A stretch of 6,370 nt of DNA, from the NCBI GenBank assembly GCA_026984355.1, contig JALSSG010000260.1, positions 1 through 6,370 of the forward strand, given 5' to 3'. Positions 1 to 6,155 of the stretch are shown in pieces. The notes below the pieces were generated by a model. It was not told the origin of the DNA, did not search any database, and saw only the letters and a list, made by a program, of their open reading frames with translations. Source of the stretch: Hydrogenothermaceae bacterium (lineage in GTDB: Bacteria > Aquificota > Aquificia > Aquificales > Hydrogenothermaceae). Every line of letters starts with the position of its first letter. The stretch's first letter is position 1. Both the position numbers and the translations under genes were made by a program.

Positions 1-323
1 GCAGATATATTATAATCTCCAAGACTTGAAAAATCCTTTCCTCCTATATTCAAGTTTATATTTGCAGGATATGTTAATGTTGTATCTGTACAGGGTACAT
101 ATGAACCACCTTTTTGACATTCTAAGGTATCATTTTTTAAGCTGTTAAGTATTACAAACGAAACACCTTTAGCCGCTTCTAAAGCAGACGTATATAACTT
201 TTCCTGTTTTGATATTGTTGTTCCCTTTGTTAAGATGTATAAAAAGGTTGCTACAATAACTACTGCTATTATGCTGACTAATAAAGTTGTTAAAAGTGCT
301 ATTCCTCTATTATTATTTTTCAT
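1..323 (-). CDS. pilX: PilX-type (GspK-class) minor prepilin, N-terminal part, cut by window edge
   Basis: The frame opens at ATG 323-321 and stays open to base 1, giving 107 codons of a gene that continues outside the window. The protein begins MKNNNRGIALL, then has a hydrophobic segment to about residue 31 and a polar region with Cys69 and Cys78. A short basic leader ending in Gly7, then Ile-Ala-Leu-Leu, is the class III (prepilin) signal of the PilX N-terminal family. There is no Glu at mature position 5, a feature also known from GspK-type tip pseudopilins; the other three prepilins here have it. A GAGG Shine-Dalgarno lies 6 nt before the ATG and overlaps the stop of the preceding pilW gene, 8 nt away. 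Its place as fourth prepilin after FimT, PilV and PilW matches the H-I-J-K order of minor pilin operons. Expected role: part of the inner-membrane priming complex that becomes the pilus tip. The C-terminal domain is not visible, so the assignment rests on the N-terminus and context. Confidence 0.82.
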   Translation of the reverse strand, partial: MKNNNRGIALLTTLLVSIIAVVIVATFLYILTKGTTISKQEKLYTSALEAAKGVSFVILNSLKNDTLECQKGGSYVPCTDTTLTYPANINLNIGGKDFSSLGDYNIS

Positions 324-329
324 CCTTTT

Positions 330-333
330 CCTC
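330..333 (-). promoter_or_regulatory. Shine-Dalgarno of pilX overlapping the pilW stop codon
   Basis: On the minus strand the sequence reads TGAGGAAAAGGATG: the pilW stop TGA shares bases with a GAGG ribosome-binding site placed 6 nt before the pilX ATG. This fixes the pilX start and suggests that ribosomes ending pilW re-initiate on pilX (inference). Confidence 0.7.
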
Positions 334-1357
334 ACTTTTGTAGATTCATCGGGTTTACTGAAATTTTGACCAGTCTCCATTTATAGTTTATATAATCGCT
401 TCCTATTGTAGATGGCAGGTCAAATTCTATAACTCTACCTGTATTTTCAGTTATGCTAAGCTTTGATTTTGGGAATCTATAACCTGGGTCTTTTTTACCT
501 ACCTGCATTAAAAGATATATATGTATTCTTTTTAGTCCTTTCATAACTTCATCTGCACTTACTTCTCCATCAGCATTTAAATCTAACTGATTATAATCCT
601 GATATTCTAAGTCAGATACTCCATCATTATCTAAATCTATATCAAAAAGAACCTGAAACCCACCTATACAGGACAATACAGGAGAACCTCCACTTGATGC
701 TGTTCCATCTATTCCTCTAATTAGATTCTTCGTATTAGGATGACAGATAGAATCTGTTGATGAGGATGCTAGTTTATAAACAATTCTGTGGCAGTACTGC
801 TGAGTTTTGCAGTTTAACATATTAGTTATATCATCATATGGATATGCCAGATAAATGTTGTTTCCTATGCAGCTTCCAAAAGTTCCTGTTCCTACAAAAT
901 AACCTGATGTAGCGTCAAAGAATATAAGATTGTTATTTGTTTTATCTACCCTTTCATCTATTATATTTGGTGCAGAAGAAGGCCACGAACCAGACGTACA
1001 ATCTACATAAACCCAGCCTATCTCTTTAGTGTTTGTATTATTTATCATAGACCTGATAACAAGGACATTATTTGAAAAGGATAAATCATCATCACAATCT
1101 ACAGGTGATGGAAATTTGTCTCCCCATCTTACTGATGGACATTCCTCTATATCAAGAATTCCAAAACCTGCATGTTCTACATCAAGTCTAAGAAGTTCTA
1201 AACCTATATTCTTTTCAATTTCAGTTTCCTGAGCGTATATTTGTGTTTTTGATTTTTTAAATAAATTTATATATGTATAATAAAGAGCAGAGAAAAGTAT
1301 TGCCGTTATAACTATAGTAATTAATAGTTCAAGTATAGAAAATCCTTTTTTATTCAT
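332..1357 (-). CDS. pilW: PilW-type (GspJ-class) minor prepilin with calcium-binding loops
   Basis: 341 residues. The start MNKKGFSILELL is a canonical type IV prepilin signal: leader of five, cleavage after Gly5, then Phe-Ser-Ile-Leu-Glu with Glu at mature position 5, and a hydrophobic helix to about residue 31. Length and place after PilV fit PilW/GspJ, normally the largest minor pilin. The soluble domain has eight cysteines (73, 88, 120, 163, 183, 189, 205, 230), enough for four disulfides. Two Asp-rich loops lie in the C-terminal third: D241-x-D-x-D-G-x-x-D249 and a 12-residue EF-hand loop, DLNADGEVSADE, at 259-270. Asp/Gly-rich loops occur in other PilW proteins, but a complete EF-hand loop is striking. 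Expected role: membrane-anchored subunit of the minor-pilin priming complex at the pilus tip beneath PilY1. An AAGG ribosome-binding site lies 9 nt upstream, overlapping the pilV stop; the gap to pilV is 12 nt. Certain as a prepilin, strong as PilW. Confidence 0.92.
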   Translation of the reverse strand: MNKKGFSILELLITIVITAILFSALYYTYINLFKKSKTQIYAQETEIEKNIGLELLRLDVEHAGFGILDIEECPSVRWGDKFPSPVDCDDDLSFSNNVLVIRSMINNTNTKEIGWVYVDCTSGSWPSSAPNIIDERVDKTNNNLIFFDATSGYFVGTGTFGSCIGNNIYLAYPYDDITNMLNCKTQQYCHRIVYKLASSSTDSICHPNTKNLIRGIDGTASSGGSPVLSCIGGFQVLFDIDLDNDGVSDLEYQDYNQLDLNADGEVSADEVMKGLKRIHIYLLMQVGKKDPGYRFPKSKLSITENTGRVIEFDLPSTIGSDYINYKWRLVKISVNPMNLQK

Positions 1358-1369
1358 TTTATATAGCCT

Positions 1370-1777
1370 TTAAAAAGGTGTTATTAGTGTTGTAGCTGTA
1401 TAACTATATTCTTTTCCTTTAATATTCCAGCAAACAGTAATTTCTATTTTTTTTACACTATCTGGAACTTCTTCAGTTATGTTCCGTGCTACTATAAATG
1501 CAAAATTTTTGTTTCTTACCTGTCTTTCTATTTTATCGGTAGAGCTACTACATGTTGTACTTTCTGATGGTATTAGATTAAAATCCATATTCCTGTACTT
1601 TTCAAGTTCTTCCTGTGCAATCTTTACTGCTTGATTTCTAAGTTCATTTTTTAAGCTGTAGTCATATGTTTTTAAAAATATTCCAAGAGTACCTAAGAGT
1701 ATAAAGCCAAATAAAAATAAGGCTACCAATACTTCCAGTATAGTAAAACCATCACTTGATTTCACATATTGTTCCAT
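1370..1777 (-). CDS. pilV: PilV-type (GspI-class) minor prepilin
   Basis: 135 residues. The leader MEQYVKSSDG ends in Gly10, then FTILEVLVALFLFGF, the classic GF-T-x-L-E-V-L-V-A-L signature of PilV/GspI, with Glu at mature position 5. The segment around residues 46-63 (LRNQAVKIAQEELEKYRN) matches the helix that follows in this family, and the C-terminal strands (IEITVCWNIKGKEYSYTATTLI) match the 'V-x-W ... T-x-x-I' ending of PilV proteins. Cys76 and Cys116 could form one disulfide. It overlaps the end of the upstream fimT-like gene by 26 nt. The ATG start is favoured because GGAG lies 6 nt before it; an in-frame GTG four codons later (codon 5, base 1765) would also leave a workable leader but has a weaker ribosome-binding site. 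Expected role: inner-membrane minor pilin that joins PilW, PilX and FimT/FimU in starting the pilus fibre. Confidence 0.9.
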   Translation of the reverse strand: MEQYVKSSDGFTILEVLVALFLFGFILLGTLGIFLKTYDYSLKNELRNQAVKIAQEELEKYRNMDFNLIPSESTTCSSSTDKIERQVRNKNFAFIVARNITEEVPDSVKKIEITVCWNIKGKEYSYTATTLITPF

Positions 1778-2213
1778 TTATAACTCCAAGTTTAACTCTA
1801 AATGTTGATATTTTTAAACATGCAAAAGCTCCATCTATCAGCTTTGTAGGAAATATGGTTATGTTATTCAAGGTGCCTCTTGTCGATATACTTACACTAT
1901 AGGAACCAATATCGTTCTTAAAATCTATACACTTAATATTTCCATAATACTGACTATTACAGTAGGTGTCTGCAGGATTACATATTATACAGGCAGTTTT
2001 TCCATTAATATCTATATTTAGATTTATTTTTTCTGTAAAAGCTTTTTTTCTTGCCATATTTATAAATGATGCAAGATTTCTAACATCCTGTTCAAGATAG
2101 TATTTTTCTCTCCATTTTGAGTAGTTTGGTACAACTATAGCTAAGAGTATAGCTATGATTGCAATAACCACAACAAGCTCAATAAATGTAAAACCTTTTA
2201 TTTTTCTAACCAT
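1752..2213 (-). CDS. FimT/FimU-type (GspH-class) minor prepilin
   Basis: 153 residues. It starts MVRKIKGFTFIELVVVIAIIAIL: a basic leader of seven, cleavage after Gly7, Phe at mature position 1 and Glu12 as mature Glu5. The hydrophobic helix ends in IVVPNYSKW near residues 27-34, the usual 'P-x-(Y/F)' turn of pilins. Length and the C-terminal strands fit GspH/FimT. Six cysteines (75, 78, 85, 95, 132, 150) include a CIIC pair, probably disulfides. FimT proteins that bind DNA in natural transformation carry a C-terminal GRxR motif; here the nearest match is R139-V-K141 in STFRVKLG, so DNA binding is uncertain and FimU (pilus assembly only) is equally possible. The start overlaps the pilY1 end by 16 nt, with AAGGA 7 nt before the ATG inside pilY1. 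It is the first of four consecutive prepilin genes in H-I-J-K order. No symbol is given because fimT and fimU cannot be told apart. Confidence 0.9.
   Translation of the reverse strand: MVRKIKGFTFIELVVVIAIIAILLAIVVPNYSKWREKYYLEQDVRNLASFINMARKKAFTEKINLNIDINGKTACIICNPADTYCNSQYYGNIKCIDFKNDIGSYSVSISTRGTLNNITIFPTKLIDGAFACLKISTFRVKLGVINGTICEIK
1784..1787 (-). promoter_or_regulatory. Shine-Dalgarno deciding the pilV start
   Basis: The minus strand reads TTGGAGTTATAAATG. GGAG with a 6-nt spacer supports ATG 1777 over the internal GTG at 1765. The site lies inside the upstream fimT-like coding sequence, so initiation is probably coupled to translation of that gene. Confidence 0.65.
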
Positions 2214-5200
2214 AATAGAATCCTTAAGCTTGCTTCTTCAGAAGGAGTAATTAACCTCCCCCCCTTCTCTCCCGGTATACCATAGCTTTCTTCTGTTGCT
2301 CTATTATTTTCTTCTGTAAAACTTTCTTTACCATACTCTTTTATATTTCCACCAGAAAGCTGTACAACATATTTAAAAGGTTTTATATCTACAGATGCAC
2401 CTGGACAGGTAGTATCTGTTATACTACCACCAGTAGCACAATTTAAAGCCCATGCTCTATTTCTCCCCCCAAATCCACACAAATCTGCTGTTGGTCTTGT
2501 TGTAGTAAAGAATACTGCACCAAAATCACTTATAGTTGGATTAGATATATTTCTTTCTTTTAAATAAGAGCCTTCTTCCTCCATTAATGGAATCATCCAT
2601 GCTCCTTTTGTTTTATCTCCTATATCTTCGCATGGTAAAGGACTTCCTTTAGCATTATGAGCAGAGTTTATTTCTCCAGTTTCACAGTTGTTGTTCTCAT
2701 CACATAAAAACGGTACTCCGTATAAGGCATTCTGAGAGGTTTCCTCGTCTTCTTTGTAAAAATATCTCCCAGTCCCAAAAAACGTATACCATTTACCAAA
2801 ACATTTAGTAAATTCTATTTTTGATGTTATTGGGTTATGAGCCATATTGAAGTACTGCTTATCATAATCCCACTTGGCAGGGTCTATATCTCCAGTCCAT
2901 ATTTTGATTACTCCTCCCTGAGATGTTGAACCTGTGGTCTTAGTATATCCTAAAAATACATAATCAGTCTGTCCATCCTGATTAACATCTAAGCCGTTGG
3001 TAAATAGTTTTCCACCAAAGGCATTGTTTAAAGACGGAAATTCGTGTTGATATATCAGATTACCAGTTAGTAAGTCAAGTATAAATAATTTTAAAGGCTG
3101 GCTTGAATGTCCTTCATAAGTTGTAGGACCTGATGCAAACATTACAAAATGTTTCCATGTATCAGATGATGTTTTTCTTTTTATGTATGCAGGTCCAGAA
3201 TAACTAAAACCAAGGTCAGAAGATGTAAATTCCCATAAAAATTTAGGATTGTTAATGTCTGTAACATCAAGAGCAAAATACGAAGACAACCCTATACAGC
3301 TACTTGGGTCTGAAGTGTCAGTACATGTATCTGAAGGAGGATTTATACATTCTGTTCCTGTGCATCCACATGCACCACCTAATCTAAATCCACCAATAAC
3401 TATTTTTTTATCTTCATATCCATCTCCATCAATATCTAAGCTTATAAAGTATGGAGATAGGTCTACTGTATATACATGACAGTAATCTGGGTCTGCATAG
3501 TACCTTAAATACGGCATAACATTTTTGGGAATAAATGCCCATAGCTCTTTTCCTACTTCTGCGCTATCACCACAATTTCCTCGTTTTGTATCACATAGTA
3601 CAGCTACAGTATCTCCTGTTTGTTTCTTTATATATCCTGAAGAAAAAGCATGGAGCATTCCATCATTAGCTCCAACAAATGTTACTGAGAAGTCTTTGTA
3701 ATCTATAGTTATAGGAGAAGAATATATGATATCTGCAAGTTTCCATACATTTTCATCGTTTACTTTTCTACTTCTACAGCCTTCAAAATCCTCTCCTCTT
3801 ATGTAATTAATTAATTTTCTGTAGTCTGGATTACCATCTGCATCAAGAAGACACTCTGGGAATTGGGTATCCCCAAATAGTTCATCGAAGTCAGAAACAT
3901 TAGATTCAACAAACTCTTTCATAGTGTTATTTTCTGCTACAGCATATATAGTTCTGTCTACTGCTTCTGTTTTTGATAGTTCCTCCCCCGCTTCCCAGAG
4001 TGGATGTACTTCATCCAATGAATAATAGGTTGTATTTAAAGATGTTGGATTACCATAAGAGTCGCTATCGTATGCATCTATGTATAGATTTCCACTACTA
4101 TCAATATTAAACTGTAAAATAAGGTCTTGTAGAATATCTAATTTTCTATTTTCATTTGTATCTTCTCTTGTATTTTGTGCTTTTTTTGTGTTTAAAAACC
4201 AGTACTGATACAAATAACCAATCCAGGAAACCGTTTTTGTGTCGAATCTTTTCTCTGGATAGAATACTGCCTGTACAATTGTAGCTCCTTTTTTATTTTT
4301 CTCTGCAAGAACAGATATAGATGTTCCTGATGCTGCCTTTTTCAAAATATCTTTAAAAATTTTATTCAAGGAATCTCTTAGTTGAGTAGGATTATCTGCA
4401 TAGTACGCATGACCGTCTACATCTGTTCCACCGTGTATAGCCATTTCATCGAGTTTAGCTTTTGCATCATTTGTTAATCCAACTCCTAATATGTACGTTT
4501 TGATATCAAAATTGTAGTCTGTACCATCTATTTCTTTAGATAAATTTCTTAATGTATCTAACTTAGATAGTACCGATGGCATTAAATTATCAGCTGTATC
4601 AGTATTGCCATCTTCATCTACACTTGGTAAACCATCAGTGACATAAACAATAAAGTTTCTCTGACATCTGTACTGTATTGGTGAATCATTTCCCTGAAAA
4701 TAATCGATAGCTGTTTGTAATGTGCCTGCCGTTGGAGTAAGACCAGCACTAATTATGTAAGGACATTTATTTTTATTTGATTTATTACAGGACATATATC
4801 CACTTTCATCATTTTCTTTAGGGTCTAGCTTTTGGAGTAAAGCATCATATGTGGTTGTTGTATTATTTGAATCATCAATTAAGTCATCAACTTTTACATG
4901 TAAGTATCCATCTCCTGGAGAAGAATTAGAGAACCATGTTCTTCCAATATACCACCAGCTTAATCTTCTTCCAAAATCAAGAAAACCTAATGCAAAGTCA
5001 GTATCTGTAGGAATAAATTTAGATGTAAACCAATATGAAGAATAACCACTATAACTGTCTGATGTTCCTGTTTTTTTTGTATAGCAGGAGTAATCATCAT
5101 AAGGACTTCCTTCATCTGGATTATATGTTTCTGAATAACAAAAAGCAGTATGTAAATTTGAAGTTGAGTACATAGGTAAAGCCTGTTTATAGTAGATATA

Positions 5201-5779
5201 ATGAGATGTATCTGTAGGGTTGACTATCCTCTGTGTTTTGGGATATACAAGATGGCAGTATCTATCTCTTTCTTCTGAACCTATCGGGTAGTTTGTAATA
5301 ATTTCATCAAAATAATCAACATCAAAAAAAGGATTTTTTGATAAGCAATTTGAAGAACATACTGATTTTGCAGATAAACTTCCTGTTTTGCAGTAGGTTT
5401 CACATTCTGGTGGAGGATCAGGACAATAAGATTTTGGTTCATAAGAAACAAAGTAAGGAGAATTATGAATATAATAATACTCAACGTTCTGTAATCTATA
5501 GGTCATTAATCCTATCCTTAAATTATTTTTTAAATTTTGGATAATATCAATTAATGCTTTTTTTGCAACAACCATTTTACTTGCAGAGGAAAAAGAACCT
5601 ACAGCATTACCATAAAAATCCTCATCCATACTGTTAGAATTATCTAAAATTATCAAAACATTAGGCTTTACTCCAGCAGTTATAAATGGAGGAACTTTGC
5701 AATAAGTTTGCATATTGGCTTTTGATGTTAAAAAAAGTGCAGCTATCATAAGTATAGATAAACTAAATTTTTTAAACAT
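2198..5779 (-). CDS. pilY1: PilY1/PilC-type pilus tip adhesin and calcium-responsive regulator
   Basis: 1193 residues, normal for PilY1. Residues 1-21 form a Sec signal peptide (basic start, hydrophobic core, cleavage probably after SKA). A von Willebrand A domain starts near residue 39 with NVLIILDNSNSM; the MIDAS metal site is D46-x-S48-x-S50, with T348 (GLTPTAGTL) and D382 (VYVTDGLPS) as the likely remaining ligands. Between these halves, at about 98-340, is a large insertion rich in Tyr and Cys. From about 640 the PilC/PilY1 beta-propeller follows: YIRGED, then LADIIYSSPI and GANDGMLHAF (679-712), GKELWAFIPKNVMPYL (743-758), and calcium-type loops D782-x-D-x-D-G-x-x-D790 and D931-x-N-x-D-G-x-x-D939. 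The protein has 29 cysteines. In characterised species PilY1 rides on the minor-pilin tip complex, aids adhesion and surface sensing, and controls retraction through calcium. GGAG lies 5 nt before the ATG; the gap from the small upstream gene is 11 nt. G7 and G6 tracts lie near its 3' end. Confidence 0.96.
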   Translation of the reverse strand: MFKKFSLSILMIAALFLTSKANMQTYCKVPPFITAGVKPNVLIILDNSNSMDEDFYGNAVGSFSSASKMVVAKKALIDIIQNLKNNLRIGLMTYRLQNVEYYYIHNSPYFVSYEPKSYCPDPPPECETYCKTGSLSAKSVCSSNCLSKNPFFDVDYFDEIITNYPIGSEERDRYCHLVYPKTQRIVNPTDTSHYIYYKQALPMYSTSNLHTAFCYSETYNPDEGSPYDDYSCYTKKTGTSDSYSGYSSYWFTSKFIPTDTDFALGFLDFGRRLSWWYIGRTWFSNSSPGDGYLHVKVDDLIDDSNNTTTTYDALLQKLDPKENDESGYMSCNKSNKNKCPYIISAGLTPTAGTLQTAIDYFQGNDSPIQYRCQRNFIVYVTDGLPSVDEDGNTDTADNLMPSVLSKLDTLRNLSKEIDGTDYNFDIKTYILGVGLTNDAKAKLDEMAIHGGTDVDGHAYYADNPTQLRDSLNKIFKDILKKAASGTSISVLAEKNKKGATIVQAVFYPEKRFDTKTVSWIGYLYQYWFLNTKKAQNTREDTNENRKLDILQDLILQFNIDSSGNLYIDAYDSDSYGNPTSLNTTYYSLDEVHPLWEAGEELSKTEAVDRTIYAVAENNTMKEFVESNVSDFDELFGDTQFPECLLDADGNPDYRKLINYIRGEDFEGCRSRKVNDENVWKLADIIYSSPITIDYKDFSVTFVGANDGMLHAFSSGYIKKQTGDTVAVLCDTKRGNCGDSAEVGKELWAFIPKNVMPYLRYYADPDYCHVYTVDLSPYFISLDIDGDGYEDKKIVIGGFRLGGACGCTGTECINPPSDTCTDTSDPSSCIGLSSYFALDVTDINNPKFLWEFTSSDLGFSYSGPAYIKRKTSSDTWKHFVMFASGPTTYEGHSSQPLKLFILDLLTGNLIYQHEFPSLNNAFGGKLFTNGLDVNQDGQTDYVFLGYTKTTGSTSQGGVIKIWTGDIDPAKWDYDKQYFNMAHNPITSKIEFTKCFGKWYTFFGTGRYFYKEDEETSQNALYGVPFLCDENNNCETGEINSAHNAKGSPLPCEDIGDKTKGAWMIPLMEEEGSYLKERNISNPTISDFGAVFFTTTRPTADLCGFGGRNRAWALNCATGGSITDTTCPGASVDIKPFKYVVQLSGGNIKEYGKESFTEENNRATEESYGIPGEKGGRLITPSEEASLRILLWLEK
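2258..2264 (-). repeat. G7 homopolymer tract in pilY1 (codons 1173-1175)
   Basis: Seven consecutive G on the coding strand (C7 on the plus strand) encode Gly-Gly and the start of an Arg codon, 18-20 codons before the pilY1 stop. Losing one base gives Gly-Gly-Gly then TAA at once; gaining one gives GGEVNYSF and TGA. The tract is the longest G/C run in the window. Confidence 0.85.
2465..2470 (-). repeat. G6 homopolymer tract in pilY1 (codons 1104-1105)
   Basis: Six consecutive G on the coding strand encode Gly1104-Gly1105 in CGFGGRNRAW. A +1 slip gives Gly-Gly-Glu-Lys then TAG; a -1 slip reaches TAA after about eight codons. Either would remove roughly the last 85 residues of PilY1. Confidence 0.8.
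5630..5644 (-). other. MIDAS metal-binding motif of the PilY1 vWA domain
   Basis: These five codons encode D46-N-S48-N-S50, the DxSxS signature that binds a divalent metal (usually Mg2+ or Mn2+) in von Willebrand A domains. It follows a hydrophobic strand (NVLIIL), as in the family. An intact motif implies that the domain can bind ligand. Confidence 0.88.
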
Positions 5780-5790
5780 TGTTGCTCCAT

Positions 5791-6084
5791 TTACTTTAAT
5801 ATTATTAGTACTAACTTTTTATTTTTGAAATGAAGTTCTGCTATTAGAGGTTTCTTGGTGTAATTTTTTATTATTTTTACATTTCTCTGGATTTTGTATA
5901 CCTTTCCATTCATAGATATAATTCGGTCTTTTCTTATTTCTTTTACAAGTATATTTTTAACTACGGTATTTCTATTCTCTTTTTTGTTAATATTGGAAAT
6001 GTATAAGTTTTCGTCAGAGACAGTAATACCATATGATAGATGAAAAAGTATTATAGTTATAACAAAAGTAAATATAGGTCTCAT
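5791..6084 (-). CDS. Small exported protein at the head of the pilus operon, family not recognised
   Basis: 97 residues. MRPIFTFVITIILFHLSYG looks like a Sec signal peptide with possible cleavage after SYG (residue 19), leaving about 78 residues that are basic (many Lys) and predicted mostly beta by alternation (RIISMNGKVYKIQRNVKII, then LIAELHFKNKKLVLIIL). There are no cysteines, unlike its neighbours. The pattern 'short strand, N-G-K-x-Y-x-I, strand, charged loop, strand' recalls PilY2, the small exported protein encoded after pilY1 in Pseudomonas, but this is a resemblance in size, location type and layout, not an established homology; here the gene precedes pilY1. AAGGA lies 8 nt before ATG 6084, and the stop is 11 nt from the pilY1 start, so the two are almost certainly co-transcribed. 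A role in pilus assembly or PilY1 export or stability is inferred from context only. That it is a real gene is supported by its ribosome-binding site, signal peptide and tight spacing. Confidence 0.8.
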   Translation of the reverse strand: MRPIFTFVITIILFHLSYGITVSDENLYISNINKKENRNTVVKNILVKEIRKDRIISMNGKVYKIQRNVKIIKNYTKKPLIAELHFKNKKLVLIILK

Positions 6085-6125
6085 CTTTCTAATCCTTATT
6101 TTGTTTTTTATTTGATTAAAAATCT

Positions 6126-6153
6126 ATATTACTTTTCGTAAAAAAATCGTGAA
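6126..6153 (-). promoter_or_regulatory. Weak candidate sigma-70-type promoter before the pilus operon
   Basis: The 71-nt spacer between the kinase-like stop and the small exported gene (6085-6155) contains, on the minus strand, TTCACG and TAATAT separated by 16 nt, each matching four of six consensus bases. In such AT-rich DNA this can arise by chance. It would give a start site about 35 nt before ATG 6084. The operon may instead be read through from the upstream gene. Confidence 0.22.
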
Positions 6154-6155
6154 AA

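Noticed and set aside
788..811. Possible haem-binding motif in PilW (C183 ... C189-H190)
   Set aside because: The spacing is C-x5-C-H, not CxxCH. The CIIC in the FimT-like protein and the Cys-His pairs in PilY1 also lack the full motif, so no c-type haem site is supported.
1029..5544. Open frames on the plus strand (about 64-76 codons at 1029-1232, 3249-3479, 4851-5045, 5338-5544) and a minus-strand frame at 5281-5484
   Set aside because: All lie inside pilW or pilY1 in other frames, lack convincing ribosome-binding sites and family motifs, and have compositions expected of antisense or shifted translations.
5777..5790. Alternative ATG at 5790 just before pilY1
   Set aside because: It is 11 nt from the chosen start and so out of frame; the GGAG directly after it serves as the ribosome-binding site of ATG 5779.
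6133..6155. Inverted repeat TTTTC ... GAAAA in the spacer after the kinase-like gene, as a possible terminator
   Set aside because: Only a 5-bp stem with one G:C pair and a 12-nt loop; it would not be stable, and no U-tract follows properly.
6085..6155. Sigma-54 promoter before the operon, as used for some pilin genes
   Set aside because: No GG and GC pair with the required 10-bp spacing (TGGCAC-N5-TTGCA type) is present in this AT-rich spacer.
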